A stretch of DNA of 13,597 nt, from assembly GCA_003512175.1 (NCBI GenBank), contig DOSP01000067.1, positions 1-13,597 of the forward strand. The letters are read 5' to 3'. Under the pieces are notes generated by a model. It was not told where the DNA came from. It did not search any database and saw only the letters and a list, made by a program, of their open reading frames with translations. Origin of the DNA: Candidatus Kerfeldbacteria bacterium. GTDB lineage: Bacteria > Patescibacteriota > Patescibacteriia > UBA9570. Shown piece by piece: positions 7,085 to 13,597 of this stretch. Position 1 is the stretch's first letter. Every line of letters starts with the position of its first letter. The translations under genes were made by a program, and so were the position numbers.

Positions 7085-7770
7085 AACGCAGTCAATTGAC
7101 GAGTAAGATCTTCTCCATCATACGGCAATAAAGCGCTACCGACAACGGCAATATCGGCTAGACCATCCAAAACCTGAAGTTGTTCCGGCGATCGAATACC
7201 AAAACCCACAGCTAAAGGCAATGAAATAAATTTTTTCACATTTAAAATATAGTCTTTCAGATATTGATAATTTTCCCCTTCTCCGGTAATTCCGTACCTG
7301 GCTACACAATACACATAATATTCCGCTACGTGAGCAATCTGTTGTAAACGTTCCGGTGTGGTGGCTGGTGAAACGAGTTGAATCACTTTCAGACCTACCT
7401 GATGAGCTTGCTTAAGATAATGCTCATAGGGTTCTTCGGTGACAGGTATATCAGGAAACGTAATGGCCGCAGCCGATTTGAAGGCATTGATATCGTGGTG
7501 TAGCAAGGTATTGTAATAACCGATCACAATAAATGGTAGAGCGAATTCTTGAGTGACTTGATTGATGAATTGAATGCAATGATCCACCGTGACGCCCTGC
7601 TTGAGCGCCTGCTGGTTAGCGGCGGTAATAGCTGGACCATCCGCTAATGGATCTGAAAACGGAATCTGTAATTCAATCATATCTACGCCCGCCTCCACCA
7701 TACGCTTCACTCGATCGTAGGTGTGTTCCAGTGATGGATAACCTATAACAACATGGGTCATGAGTTTCAT
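7060..7770 (-). CDS. trpA: Tryptophan synthase alpha subunit
   Basis: Cleaves indole-3-glycerol phosphate to indole, which is channelled to TrpB. It has 236 residues against about 265 for the family; the N-terminal helix is missing and the protein begins almost directly at the first beta strand (MTHVVIGYPS). Catalytic residues are in place: Glu34 in ELQIPFSDP (33-41) and Asp44 in LADGPA (42-47). Other family features are FPDIP (105-109), LVSPATT (132-138), YCVARYGITG (154-163; usual YYVSxxGVTG), AVGFGIRSPEQ (187-197) and VVGSALL (209-215). The start sits in an ATGA overlap with trpB; a second ATG three codons later is also possible. It ends TAG, 25 bp inside aroB. Confidence 0.96.
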   Translation of the reverse strand: MKLMTHVVIGYPSLEHTYDRVKRMVEAGVDMIELQIPFSDPLADGPAITAANQQALKQGVTVDHCIQFINQVTQEFALPFIVIGYYNTLLHHDINAFKSAAAITFPDIPVTEEPYEHYLKQAHQVGLKVIQLVSPATTPERLQQIAHVAEYYVYCVARYGITGEGENYQYLKDYILNVKKFISLPLAVGFGIRSPEQLQVLDGLADIAVVGSALLPYDGEDLTRQLTALCAIPNHQ

Positions 7771-8942
7771 AATTGTTCTCGTAGTATGAAATAATCCTTA
7801 TCCCCTCTACCCGATATATTCACAACTATTGTTTTATGCTGATCTAACTTCGGTGCTAGTTTTAACGCATACGCTACAGCATGAGCCGATTCGAGTGCGG
7901 GAATAATGCCCTCTGTTGTGGCCAGTTTTTTTACTGCTCGTAACGCTTCTTCATCTGTGATCGATACGTATTCAACTCGTTTTTGGGAAAAGAGTTGGGC
8001 GTGTTCTGGTCCGATACCGGGATAATCTAAGCCAGCGGCAATGCTGTGGGTATCTTGCACATTACCGTCGGCATCTTGCAAAAAGAAAGATTTGTAGCCA
8101 TCAATCACACCCAGATCTGGTTGCTGTTGTAAGCGGGTCGCACCGGCTGCTTCTACACCAATTAAGCGCACCGTTGGCTCATCAATAAATGCGTTAAACA
8201 AACCAATTGAATTACTCCCTCCTCCCACACAAGCAATCAACACGTCTGGTAACTGCGGCAGTTGCTGCTTAACTTCTAAACCGATCACACTCTGAAAATC
8301 GCGCACTATCATAGGATAGGGATGTGGTCCCAACGCCGAACCTAACAGATAATAACTATCCTGTGGATCCCCCATCCAATCTTGCAGGGCGCTGGTGACA
8401 GCATCTTTCAATGTTTGACTGCCGGTGGTCACTGGAACTACTTCTGCCCCCAATAACTTCATCCAGAATACATTCGGTGCTTGCCGTTCCATGTCGATTT
8501 TACCCATGTGTACCGTGCACTGCATACCAAACTTAGCCGCTACCGTGGCTGTAGCCACACCATGTTGCCCGGCACCGGTTTCGGCAATGAGGCGTTTCTT
8601 GCCCATTCGTTTAGCCAAGATCGCTTGCCCAACACAATGGTTAATCTTGTGAGCACCGGTGTGGTTTAAACCCTCATTCTTGAGATAAATTTGTGCCCCA
8701 CCTAATTGCTTGGTTAACTGCTCAGCAAAGTAGAGTGGTGATGGACGGCCTACATAGTTTTGCAATAAATCGACTAACTCAGTTTTGAAACTGGGATCCG
8801 CTTTGGCCTGCTCGTAGGCTACCGTTAATTCCTGCAATGCCGGAATTAATAACTCCGGAACATATTGACCACCAAACACGCCAAAATGACCTTGCGGATC
8901 AGGTTCGATACTAGTTTTAAAAAATAAGTTGTCGTAATGCAT
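7767..8942 (-). CDS. trpB: Tryptophan synthase beta subunit
   Basis: PLP enzyme condensing indole with serine to form Trp. Its 391 residues are full length for a standard TrpB1. Landmarks: GVFGGQYVPELL (21-32), KNEGLNHTGAHKINHCVGQA (88-107; PLP-binding Lys99), ETGAGQHGVATA (121-132; catalytic Glu121), HMGKIDMERQAPNVFWMKLLGA (145-166), GSALGPHPYP (201-210), the phosphate loop GGGSNSIG (240-247) and the C-terminal SGRGDKD. All active-site residues are conserved. The start overlaps trpF by 26 bp and lacks a Shine-Dalgarno. It directly precedes trpA in ATGA overlap, as expected for the alpha-beta complex. Confidence 0.98.
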   Translation of the reverse strand: MHYDNLFFKTSIEPDPQGHFGVFGGQYVPELLIPALQELTVAYEQAKADPSFKTELVDLLQNYVGRPSPLYFAEQLTKQLGGAQIYLKNEGLNHTGAHKINHCVGQAILAKRMGKKRLIAETGAGQHGVATATVAAKFGMQCTVHMGKIDMERQAPNVFWMKLLGAEVVPVTTGSQTLKDAVTSALQDWMGDPQDSYYLLGSALGPHPYPMIVRDFQSVIGLEVKQQLPQLPDVLIACVGGGSNSIGLFNAFIDEPTVRLIGVEAAGATRLQQQPDLGVIDGYKSFFLQDADGNVQDTHSIAAGLDYPGIGPEHAQLFSQKRVEYVSITDEEALRAVKKLATTEGIIPALESAHAVAYALKLAPKLDQHKTIVVNISGRGDKDYFILREQL

Positions 8943-9504
8943 AGATTTTTTTAATATCTTTCTTACCGGGCACTGTCTCTACCCCGCTATTTACATCCAC
9001 CACGGCTGGATGACACAAATCAATAATCTCCTTTACGTTATTAATAGTAATTCCTCCAGCAATGACTAATGGTTTTTTTACTTTAAGCTGACGTAGTATA
9101 TCGTGAGGTATTGTTTGACCACTACCGAAACCGGCATCACAGTGTATGGCCGCTACCTGATCTGACGTGTTCTGTATTAAAACGATATCTTGTTCATCGC
9201 GTACAATAACGCTTTTCCAGATGGGTACAGACGTTTGAGGAACATCACCATACACTTGAAAGAGATCAAACGGCAGACCAGCTAATTCATTCAGAAATAA
9301 TGTAGTCGGCGATACTAACACTGCCACATGCTTTACCGTAGGATAGAGATGTTTCACTCGCTGCACAATGTGGGTAGCCGTAGCGGGAGCAATAAATCGA
9401 GGACTGACTGTATAATTAATCACATAGCCAAGATAATCTACCCCGGCTTGAGCAGCCGCTAACGCATCCGCCTCGTTGGTAATGCCACACACTTTCAGTT
9501 TCAT
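8917..9504 (-). CDS. trpF: Phosphoribosylanthranilate isomerase
   Basis: Performs the Amadori rearrangement of phosphoribosylanthranilate to CdRP in Trp synthesis. A 195-residue TIM barrel of normal size. The N-terminal KVCGIT (4-9) carries the catalytic Cys6, and Asp123 in HCDAGFGSGQ (121-130) is the general acid; GYVINYTVSPR (26-36), FQVYG (82-86; usual LQLHG), LVIAGGI (146-152) and VDVNSGVE (169-176) are further family motifs. The GTG-plus-Trp motif usually following the Asp is replaced by GFGSGQTIP, a modest divergence. It begins in ATGA overlap with trpC and ends TAA. Confidence 0.96.
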   Translation of the reverse strand: MKLKVCGITNEADALAAAQAGVDYLGYVINYTVSPRFIAPATATHIVQRVKHLYPTVKHVAVLVSPTTLFLNELAGLPFDLFQVYGDVPQTSVPIWKSVIVRDEQDIVLIQNTSDQVAAIHCDAGFGSGQTIPHDILRQLKVKKPLVIAGGITINNVKEIIDLCHPAVVDVNSGVETVPGKKDIKKIYALRQLIF

Positions 9505-10097
9505 AAGGATTTCATCAAACTGGTACCAATTAAGGCTGCATCAAATCCTAATGTCTCTAGCATAGGTAAATCTGCCAGACGTAAACCAGATTCAGCTACA
9601 AGAAAAACATCATCCGGAACACTGGGTGACAATTCAGCAAAAATGCGAGTATCAATTTCCAATGTTTGTAAATTACGACTATTGATCCCAACCATTGTAG
9701 GTTGACAAGCTATAGCTTGTTCCAATTCTGCTCTCGTATGTGCTTCAACCAATGTGTGCAAACCCAACTGTAAGGCTAACGTATTTAATTCAGTTAATTG
9801 TTGCGCTGACAGTTCAGCAACGATCAATAAAATCACATCTGCACCAAACGTCTTGCTCTCAACTATTTGAGTTGCTTCGGTGATAAAATCTTTTCGTAAC
9901 ACGGGCAAAGTAGATACTGCCTTAGCACGTCTAATGAAATCTAGACTACCCTTAAACAAACGCTCATTAGTCAATATGGATAACATCTGCGCCCCCATGG
10001 CCTGATATTTTTGAACAGCCTCTTCCACAGAAATATCCAAATTAATATCCCCTTGACTGGGTGAAGCTCGTTTATATTCAGCTATCAAGGAAATCAT
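9501..10097 (-). CDS. trpC: Indole-3-glycerol phosphate synthase, N-terminally minimal
   Basis: Closes the indole ring by converting CdRP to IGP. I place the start at the ATG at 10097 because it leads straight into IAEYKRASPSQG (5-16); this gives 198 residues against about 250-260 normally. The N-terminal extension with helix alpha-0, about 50-60 residues, is absent. Catalytic residues are all visible: Glu7 and Lys9 (AEYKR), Lys69 (LRKDF), Glu118 (LVEAHT), Asn139 (GINSRNL) and Glu169-Ser170 (VAESGL). The reading frame stays open upstream, with ATGs at 10121 and 10139. Those would add residues (MFDWPCMRLIINT) that do not resemble the missing extension and would overlap trpD by up to 62 bp. With the 10097 start the overlap is 20 bp. 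No Shine-Dalgarno is seen. Confidence 0.92.
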   Translation of the reverse strand: MISLIAEYKRASPSQGDINLDISVEEAVQKYQAMGAQMLSILTNERLFKGSLDFIRRAKAVSTLPVLRKDFITEATQIVESKTFGADVILLIVAELSAQQLTELNTLALQLGLHTLVEAHTRAELEQAIACQPTMVGINSRNLQTLEIDTRIFAELSPSVPDDVFLVAESGLRLADLPMLETLGFDAALIGTSLMKSL

Positions 10098-10929
10098 AAT
10101 CGTATTTATGATCAGCCGCATACATGGCCAATCGAACATTCATGTCGATGGCAGCTTGAGCGGCCGGTGTTGGTTGCGTAATCAGTTGAGCACTTTCGGC
10201 AACAGAATTGGCTTGAATGGCAGAGAGCGGATAACATGTTTTGGGAGAAATAGTAAACCGTTTCATCGAACTGGGACGAAAATCGTACACATGGGTTGGC
10301 GCGGCGATACTGACTTCATCTAAACCATCCTCGCTATGAACAATCACCACATGCTTGGAACCAAGCTCAATTAATACTTGGCCCATTGGTTCGGCTAATG
10401 CTTCTTCAGCCACACCCACCATTTGGTATTCGGCCCCGGCAGGATTGCACAATGGCCCTAAAATATTGAAAATGGTCCGCACACCCAGGGCTTGGCGAAT
10501 GGGCGCAACCTGTTTCATGGCCGGGTGATACAATTTAGCAAAAAGAAAAATAAAATTATGCGCCTTAAAATAGTCGACAGCCGCCTGACCAGTTAAATCA
10601 ATTGGGATGCCCAACTGTTGTAACACATCGGCACTACCCGAAACTGATGTAGCAGCGACATTACCATGTTTGGCGACACCAATACCAAGCTCGGCACATT
10701 TCAAGGCCACAGCTGTGGAAATATTAAAGGTCTTCTGCCCGTCACCGCCAGTACCACAAGTATCTAAGACTGGTTTACCCAAATCAATTCGGATCATGCG
10801 ACTACGCAACTCGGTGGTCAATGCCAACAACAACTCTACAGTCACTGGTTGATTCGACAATTCCAAGATGTAGGCTTTGGCATCGTCAAAACTCAACTGA
10901 CCATCCAATAATGCGCTCAGTGTATTCAT
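10078..10929 (-). CDS. trpD: Anthranilate phosphoribosyltransferase, compact form
   Basis: Transfers phosphoribose from PRPP to anthranilate. It has 283 residues against about 335-345. The PRPP loop GTGGDGQKTFNIST (59-72), KHGNVAATSVSGSADVLQQLG (87-107), HPAMKQVAPIRQALGVRTIFNILGPLCNP (135-163) and the metal-binding DE pair (Asp204-Glu205 in DGLDEVSI) are conserved. Two shortenings are seen: the N-terminal helical domain skips the segment normally between the LMALRIKGET-like helix and the DxxGTGGDG strand, and the last ~30 residues (final helix) are missing, the protein ending in a charged, aromatic tail (DHKYDYDFLDS). The C-terminal end lies where trpC begins. It starts in ATGA overlap with trpG and has the best Shine-Dalgarno in the operon, GGAG at 10935-10938. 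Confidence 0.95.
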   Translation of the reverse strand: MNTLSALLDGQLSFDDAKAYILELSNQPVTVELLLALTTELRSRMIRIDLGKPVLDTCGTGGDGQKTFNISTAVALKCAELGIGVAKHGNVAATSVSGSADVLQQLGIPIDLTGQAAVDYFKAHNFIFLFAKLYHPAMKQVAPIRQALGVRTIFNILGPLCNPAGAEYQMVGVAEEALAEPMGQVLIELGSKHVVIVHSEDGLDEVSIAAPTHVYDFRPSSMKRFTISPKTCYPLSAIQANSVAESAQLITQPTPAAQAAIDMNVRLAMYAADHKYDYDFLDS

Positions 10930-11504
10930 AACATCTCCAAGACATTACGAATCAGCTGTAAACCGAGTTGATCTTTAGCCGTGAGGATTGATTCAGGATG
11001 AAACTGAACGGCTTCAATTGGCAGAGTGACATGACGAATGGCCATCACTTGATCATCGTCTAAACTGCGCGCAGATACAATAAACTCCGCCGGCACCAGG
11101 TCAGCGGCCAACGAATGATACCGTCCCACGGTCAGCGGATTAGGCAAACCCTGAAAAATAGTTTGGCCATCATGGTGAATAAGCGAAGCTTTCCCGTGCA
11201 TGGGATACTGTAACACCCGTAAGCTGCCGCCAAATGCTTCGATCATGGCTTGTAAGCCCAAACACACTCCAAACTGTGGAATAGATCCAGAAAATGTGTG
11301 GATATACTCCAACAGATGCCCGGATTGTTTGGGATTACCCGGCCCAGGTGAATAGACCATCAAGTCTGGTTTGGCTTGTTTCACTTTTCCTACCGCTGCC
11401 GTGTTACGTAGCACCGTCACCGTTGCATCTAACTGCCGAAAATAATCCACCAGGTTATAGGTGAAGGAATCAAAGTTATCAATCAGGACAATTCGCTTCT
11501 TCAT
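10926..11504 (-). CDS. trpG: Anthranilate synthase component II (glutamine amidotransferase)
   Basis: Supplies ammonia from glutamine to TrpE. It has 192 residues, normal for a free-standing class I amidotransferase subunit. Motifs: DNFDSFTYNLVDYF (9-22), YSPGPGNPKQSG (51-62), the nucleophile loop FGVCLGLQAM (78-87, Cys81), VGRYHSLA (126-133) and the catalytic His-Glu pair in VQFHPES (166-172). Because TrpG and PabA are often one protein, it might also serve folate synthesis, though no pabB is in view. It is linked to trpE by an ATGA overlap, as expected for equimolar subunits, and ends in ATGA with trpD. Confidence 0.96.
   Translation of the reverse strand: MKKRIVLIDNFDSFTYNLVDYFRQLDATVTVLRNTAAVGKVKQAKPDLMVYSPGPGNPKQSGHLLEYIHTFSGSIPQFGVCLGLQAMIEAFGGSLRVLQYPMHGKASLIHHDGQTIFQGLPNPLTVGRYHSLAADLVPAEFIVSARSLDDDQVMAIRHVTLPIEAVQFHPESILTAKDQLGLQLIRNVLEML
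10935..10938 (-). promoter_or_regulatory. Shine-Dalgarno site of trpD
   Basis: The minus strand reads TTGGAGATGTT before the trpD ATG at 10929, so GGAG sits five bases upstream. It lies inside the last codons of trpG. It is the clearest Shine-Dalgarno in the window and supports this start; most other genes here have none. Confidence 0.6.
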
Positions 11505-12871
11505 AGGCGTTGTTTTTCCAATATGCCCAACAAGGCAGCCGCTTTGTGGTTGGTTTCTTGCAATTCGGCTGCTGGCGTAGAATCAAACAGAATCGAAGCG
11601 CCAGCTTGGGTAGTCACCTTCCCCTGTTCAATCATGGCTGATCGAATGGTAATACCGGTATTCAGTTCATTATTGAACGTTATATACCCAATACAGCCAC
11701 CATACAAACCACGCCGCTCTGGTTCTAATTCTTCAATCAGTTCCATCGCCCGAATTTTTGGCGCACCGGTTAAGGTACCGGCATTCAAACACGCCACTAG
11801 GGCATCAAAGGCAATGTACTGTTCAGTGTCTAATTGCCCTGTGACTTGAGCAATGGTATGCATCACTTTGGAATATTTTTCGACATAACGATAATCCGTC
11901 ACTTGGACACCCGGCCTACACACCCGAGCCACATCATTACGCGCCAAATCAATTAACATATCCAGCTCACTTTTTTCTTTGGGACTATTCAGTAACTGCA
12001 ACATGTGTTCGTAATCGGTCACTGCATCTTGACTACGTACCGCCGTACCAGAAATCGGCCGGGTCATAACCACATTATTCTCAACACGCACAAACATTTC
12101 CGGTGAAGCACCTAATACTGTTCGCTGTGGCGTTCGTATAAAAAACATATATGGTGATGGATTCGCCTCTCTATATTGCTCATACAATCCCAGCGCCGAA
12201 CCATTAAAACTGCCCGAAAATTTTCGGGATAAGACTATTTCAAAAATATCACCAATCGCCATATGTTGTTTGGCTTTGGCAATGGCGGCCAAATAATCTG
12301 CTTCCGGCATGTTCGGTTGCAATGCACCAACCGAAAATTGCAACGACTGCGGTTGCACAGGCAAACTAGCTAATCGCTCGGCAATGGTTTGATCTGTCAT
12401 CTGATAGTAGTGTAATGCTGCTGTCTCTTTCAGATGATCATAGACAAAGATCAAGTCGGGAATGTATAAATGAAAATCTGGCACGTCCAAGTGTGGATGC
12501 TGATCCGGCAGCACTTCAAACTGCCGAACAAAATCGTAGCTAAACATCCCATACAAACCAAAGTATGGATCATCAGTTTTGATGTGATGAAATACATCTC
12601 TTAATTGGAACTTAGAATTTGTTTGGGATTTGGAGCTTGGCATTTGGTGCTTGATGATTTCTCCTTCCGGTCGTAAGCTTGTGATCGTCATGGTGCCGTC
12701 ATGTCCGACCAATTCCGCAACAGGATCAATGATAAACAGACTCTTGCGACCGTAAATCGGTGCCACATCAACCGATTCAAATAACACACCTGGCACTGTA
12801 TCACTGTAACTTTGAAACAGCTCAAGTGGTGATTGGTAGGTAATGGGTTGAACGAACTTACGGTAAAACAT
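11501..12871 (-). CDS. trpE: Anthranilate synthase component I
   Basis: Converts chorismate to anthranilate with ammonia from TrpG. It has 456 residues, in the short-to-normal range. The N-terminal VLFESVDVAPIYGRKSLFIIDP (29-50) corresponds to the LLES region that forms the Trp feedback site in TrpE, favouring TrpE over PabB. The C-terminal chorismate-binding domain shows IGDIFEIVLSRKF, RPISGTAVR, SPKEKSELDMLIDLARND, YVEKYSKVMH, NAGTLTGAPKIRAMELIEELE and GLYGGCIGYI, all typical. Residues about 72-90 (HQMPSSKSQTNSKFQ region) are encoded by a repeat-like DNA segment and look like an insertion in a variable N-terminal loop. It follows the DAHP synthase gene after 15 bp, with only a weak GGT-type ribosome site. 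Confidence 0.97.
   Translation of the reverse strand: MFYRKFVQPITYQSPLELFQSYSDTVPGVLFESVDVAPIYGRKSLFIIDPVAELVGHDGTMTITSLRPEGEIIKHQMPSSKSQTNSKFQLRDVFHHIKTDDPYFGLYGMFSYDFVRQFEVLPDQHPHLDVPDFHLYIPDLIFVYDHLKETAALHYYQMTDQTIAERLASLPVQPQSLQFSVGALQPNMPEADYLAAIAKAKQHMAIGDIFEIVLSRKFSGSFNGSALGLYEQYREANPSPYMFFIRTPQRTVLGASPEMFVRVENNVVMTRPISGTAVRSQDAVTDYEHMLQLLNSPKEKSELDMLIDLARNDVARVCRPGVQVTDYRYVEKYSKVMHTIAQVTGQLDTEQYIAFDALVACLNAGTLTGAPKIRAMELIEELEPERRGLYGGCIGYITFNNELNTGITIRSAMIEQGKVTTQAGASILFDSTPAAELQETNHKAAALLGILEKQRL
12604..12658 (-). repeat. CCAAAT-type degenerate repeat embedded in trpE
   Basis: The minus strand carries a run of related short units here: CAAGCACCAAAT, GCCAAGCTCCAAAT, CCCAAACAAATTC, TAAGTTCCAAT. 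The C/A-rich, G-poor pattern differs sharply from surrounding codons and encodes a low-complexity Ser/Lys/Gln stretch (residues about 72-90 of TrpE). It keeps the reading frame. From general memory it resembles dispersed CCAAATTCCAAA-type repeats of Patescibacteria genomes; no second copy occurs in this window, so repeat status rests on internal periodicity. Confidence 0.5.
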
Positions 12872-12886
12872 AGCTAGACCAATGAT

Positions 12887-13597
12887 TTATAATGTTCGGC
12901 CCACCGCTTCCGCAATTTTACGGATATCCTTCATTAAGTCAGTGAATTGATCAAATGGTAAGGCTTGATCAGAATCAACCAACGATTTCGGTGGTTCTGG
13001 ATGTACATCCAACAATAAACCATCGGCACCAGCGGCAATAGCGGCTTTGGCCAACGCTGCCACGTAATCACGCTTTCCGGCCGCATGGGATGGATCGACA
13101 ATCACGGGTAGATGTGTCATTTTCTTGAGCACGGGAATTGCAGAAATGTCTAAGGTGTTTCGGGTTGCTGTTTCATAGGTGCGAATCCCCCGTTCACACA
13201 GGATTACGTTAGCATTCCCACTGGCCAGAATGTATTCGGCCGACATCAAGAATTCTTCAATAGTGGCCGACATCCCGCGCTTAAGTAATACCGGTTTTTT
13301 GACATGACCGAGTTCACGCAGTAGTTCAAAATTTTGCATGTTGCGTGTGCCGACTTGCAGGATATCAGCATGTTCAGCCACCAAATCAATGTGGCGTGGG
13401 TCAAGAATTTCGGTAATAATTGGTAAGCCGGTTTGTTTTTTCACTTCACGCAGCACGAACAGACCCTCCTCACCTAGCCCCTGAAAAGAATATGGCGAAG
13501 TACGTGGTTTGAAAGCACCGCCACGTTGAATAATGGCGCCAGCGGCCTGGACCGCTTTGGCTGTGGCTAACGATATAGTGAGATTCTCCACTGCACA
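12887..13597 (-). CDS. aroF: 3-deoxy-7-phosphoheptulonate synthase, type I-beta (partial, N-terminus off window)
   Basis: First enzyme of the pathway, condensing PEP and erythrose-4-phosphate. The frame is open to the window edge, giving 236 residues that begin CAVEN, the end of the family's GPCAVE strand; the GTG at 13591 is an internal Val codon, not a start. RGGAFKPRTSPYSFQG (25-40) is the hallmark of the I-beta/KDO8P-synthase-like group, followed by LQVGTRNMQNF (80-90), KPVLLKRGM (101-109), LCERGIRTYE (133-142) and VDPSHAAGKR (167-176). By spacing to the Thermotoga enzyme (C102, H272, E298, D309), the metal ligands are Cys1, His171, Asp197 and Asp208, so the usual Glu is Asp here. Any N-terminal regulatory domain (ferredoxin-like or chorismate mutase) would lie outside the window. 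It heads the visible operon. Confidence 0.95.
   Translation of the reverse strand, partial: CAVENLTISLATAKAVQAAGAIIQRGGAFKPRTSPYSFQGLGEEGLFVLREVKKQTGLPIITEILDPRHIDLVAEHADILQVGTRNMQNFELLRELGHVKKPVLLKRGMSATIEEFLMSAEYILASGNANVILCERGIRTYETATRNTLDISAIPVLKKMTHLPVIVDPSHAAGKRDYVAALAKAAIAAGADGLLLDVHPEPPKSLVDSDQALPFDQFTDLMKDIRKIAEAVGRTL

Larger units (their letters stand above)
1..13597 (-). other. Aromatic amino acid supraoperon (both ends outside window)
   Basis: Fifteen consecutive minus-strand genes with a single 15-bp gap (12872-12886) and 14 overlapping junctions. In transcription order the overlaps are: trpE/G 4 bp, G/D 4, D/C 20, C/F 4, F/B 26, B/A 4, trpA/aroB 25, aroB/aroAK 14, aroAK/aroDE 14, aroDE/aroC 20 (11 with the later aroC start), aroC/191-aa gene 4, 191-aa gene/pheA 4, pheA/tyrA 19, tyrA/secreted protein 1. 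Most starts lack a recognisable Shine-Dalgarno site, so translation probably relies on coupling. The products cover the common pathway (DAHP synthase, AroB, D, E, K, A, C), all seven Trp activities, and chorismate mutase, PheA and TyrA. I found no internal promoter, attenuator or terminator. Single-transcript status is inferred from the packing. Confidence 0.9.

Noticed and set aside
10098..10139. Upstream in-frame ATGs for trpC at 10121 and 10139
   Set aside because: The added residues do not match the family's N-terminal extension, no ribosome site is present, and the trpD overlap would rise to as much as 62 bp.
11523..11849. Plus-strand open frame of 108 codons
   Set aside because: It is antisense to the most conserved part of trpE and has no recognisable motif.
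11501..12871. Aminodeoxychorismate synthase (PabB) instead of TrpE
   Set aside because: The trp gene context and the N-terminal LFES feedback-site-like segment fit TrpE better.
13589..13591. GTG as start codon of the DAHP synthase gene
   Set aside because: It is the Val of the conserved GPCAVE strand, and the frame stays open with matching residues (Cys-Ala) to the window edge.
1..13597. Alternative genetic code with TGA read as Gly or Trp
   Set aside because: TGA ends several genes (trpE, trpG, trpD, trpC, trpB, aroC and the 191-aa gene) exactly where ATGA overlaps start the next gene, so it acts as a stop.

Overview
The window is a single, unbroken minus-strand gene cluster for aromatic amino acid biosynthesis. 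It reads right to left, from about 13597 to 1. Fifteen coding regions fill it. Only one junction has a gap (15 bp, between the DAHP synthase gene and trpE). The other 14 junctions overlap, by 1 bp (TAATG), 4 bp (ATGA) or 11-26 bp. No stretch of 300 bases lacks a gene. I see no tRNA, rRNA, CRISPR array, insertion sequence, promoter or terminator inside the window. The promoter must lie beyond 13597 and the transcript end beyond position 1.

Layout in transcription order. (1) The C-terminal part of a type I-beta DAHP synthase, cut by the window edge. (2) A complete trp block in the order trpE-G-D-C-F-B-A. (3) The rest of the shikimate pathway: aroB, a fused aroA-aroK, a fused aroD-aroE, and aroC. 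(4) A 191-residue helical protein I cannot assign. (5) A compact prephenate dehydratase (pheA) and a TyrA dehydrogenase with a C-terminal AroQ chorismate mutase. (6) The start of a secreted or membrane-anchored protein, translationally coupled to tyrA and running off the left edge. Together these genes encode every step from erythrose-4-phosphate and PEP to chorismate, then to tryptophan, and to the keto acid (or arogenate-derived) precursors of Phe and Tyr. Only an aromatic aminotransferase is missing from view.

The most striking structural point is the order aroB | aroA-aroK | aroD-aroE. It is exactly the domain order of the fungal/protist pentafunctional AROM polypeptide (DHQ synthase, EPSP synthase, shikimate kinase, type I DHQ dehydratase, shikimate dehydrogenase), here split into three overlapping genes. 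The AroAK, AroDE and AroC products are also much richer in lysine than the flanking Trp products, which suggests a mosaic history.

Organism: a bacterium using the standard stop codons (TAA, TAG and TGA all end real genes). The pared-down enzymes (TrpC, TrpD, TrpA, AroB, AroA, AroDE and PheA are all shorter than usual), the dense overlaps, the scarcity of Shine-Dalgarno sites and a CCAAAT-type repeat inside trpE suggest a Patescibacteria/CPR-like genome. That placement is inference and would need a marker-gene or protein phylogeny. If correct, a complete aromatic supraoperon is notable, because most of that group are predicted auxotrophs.
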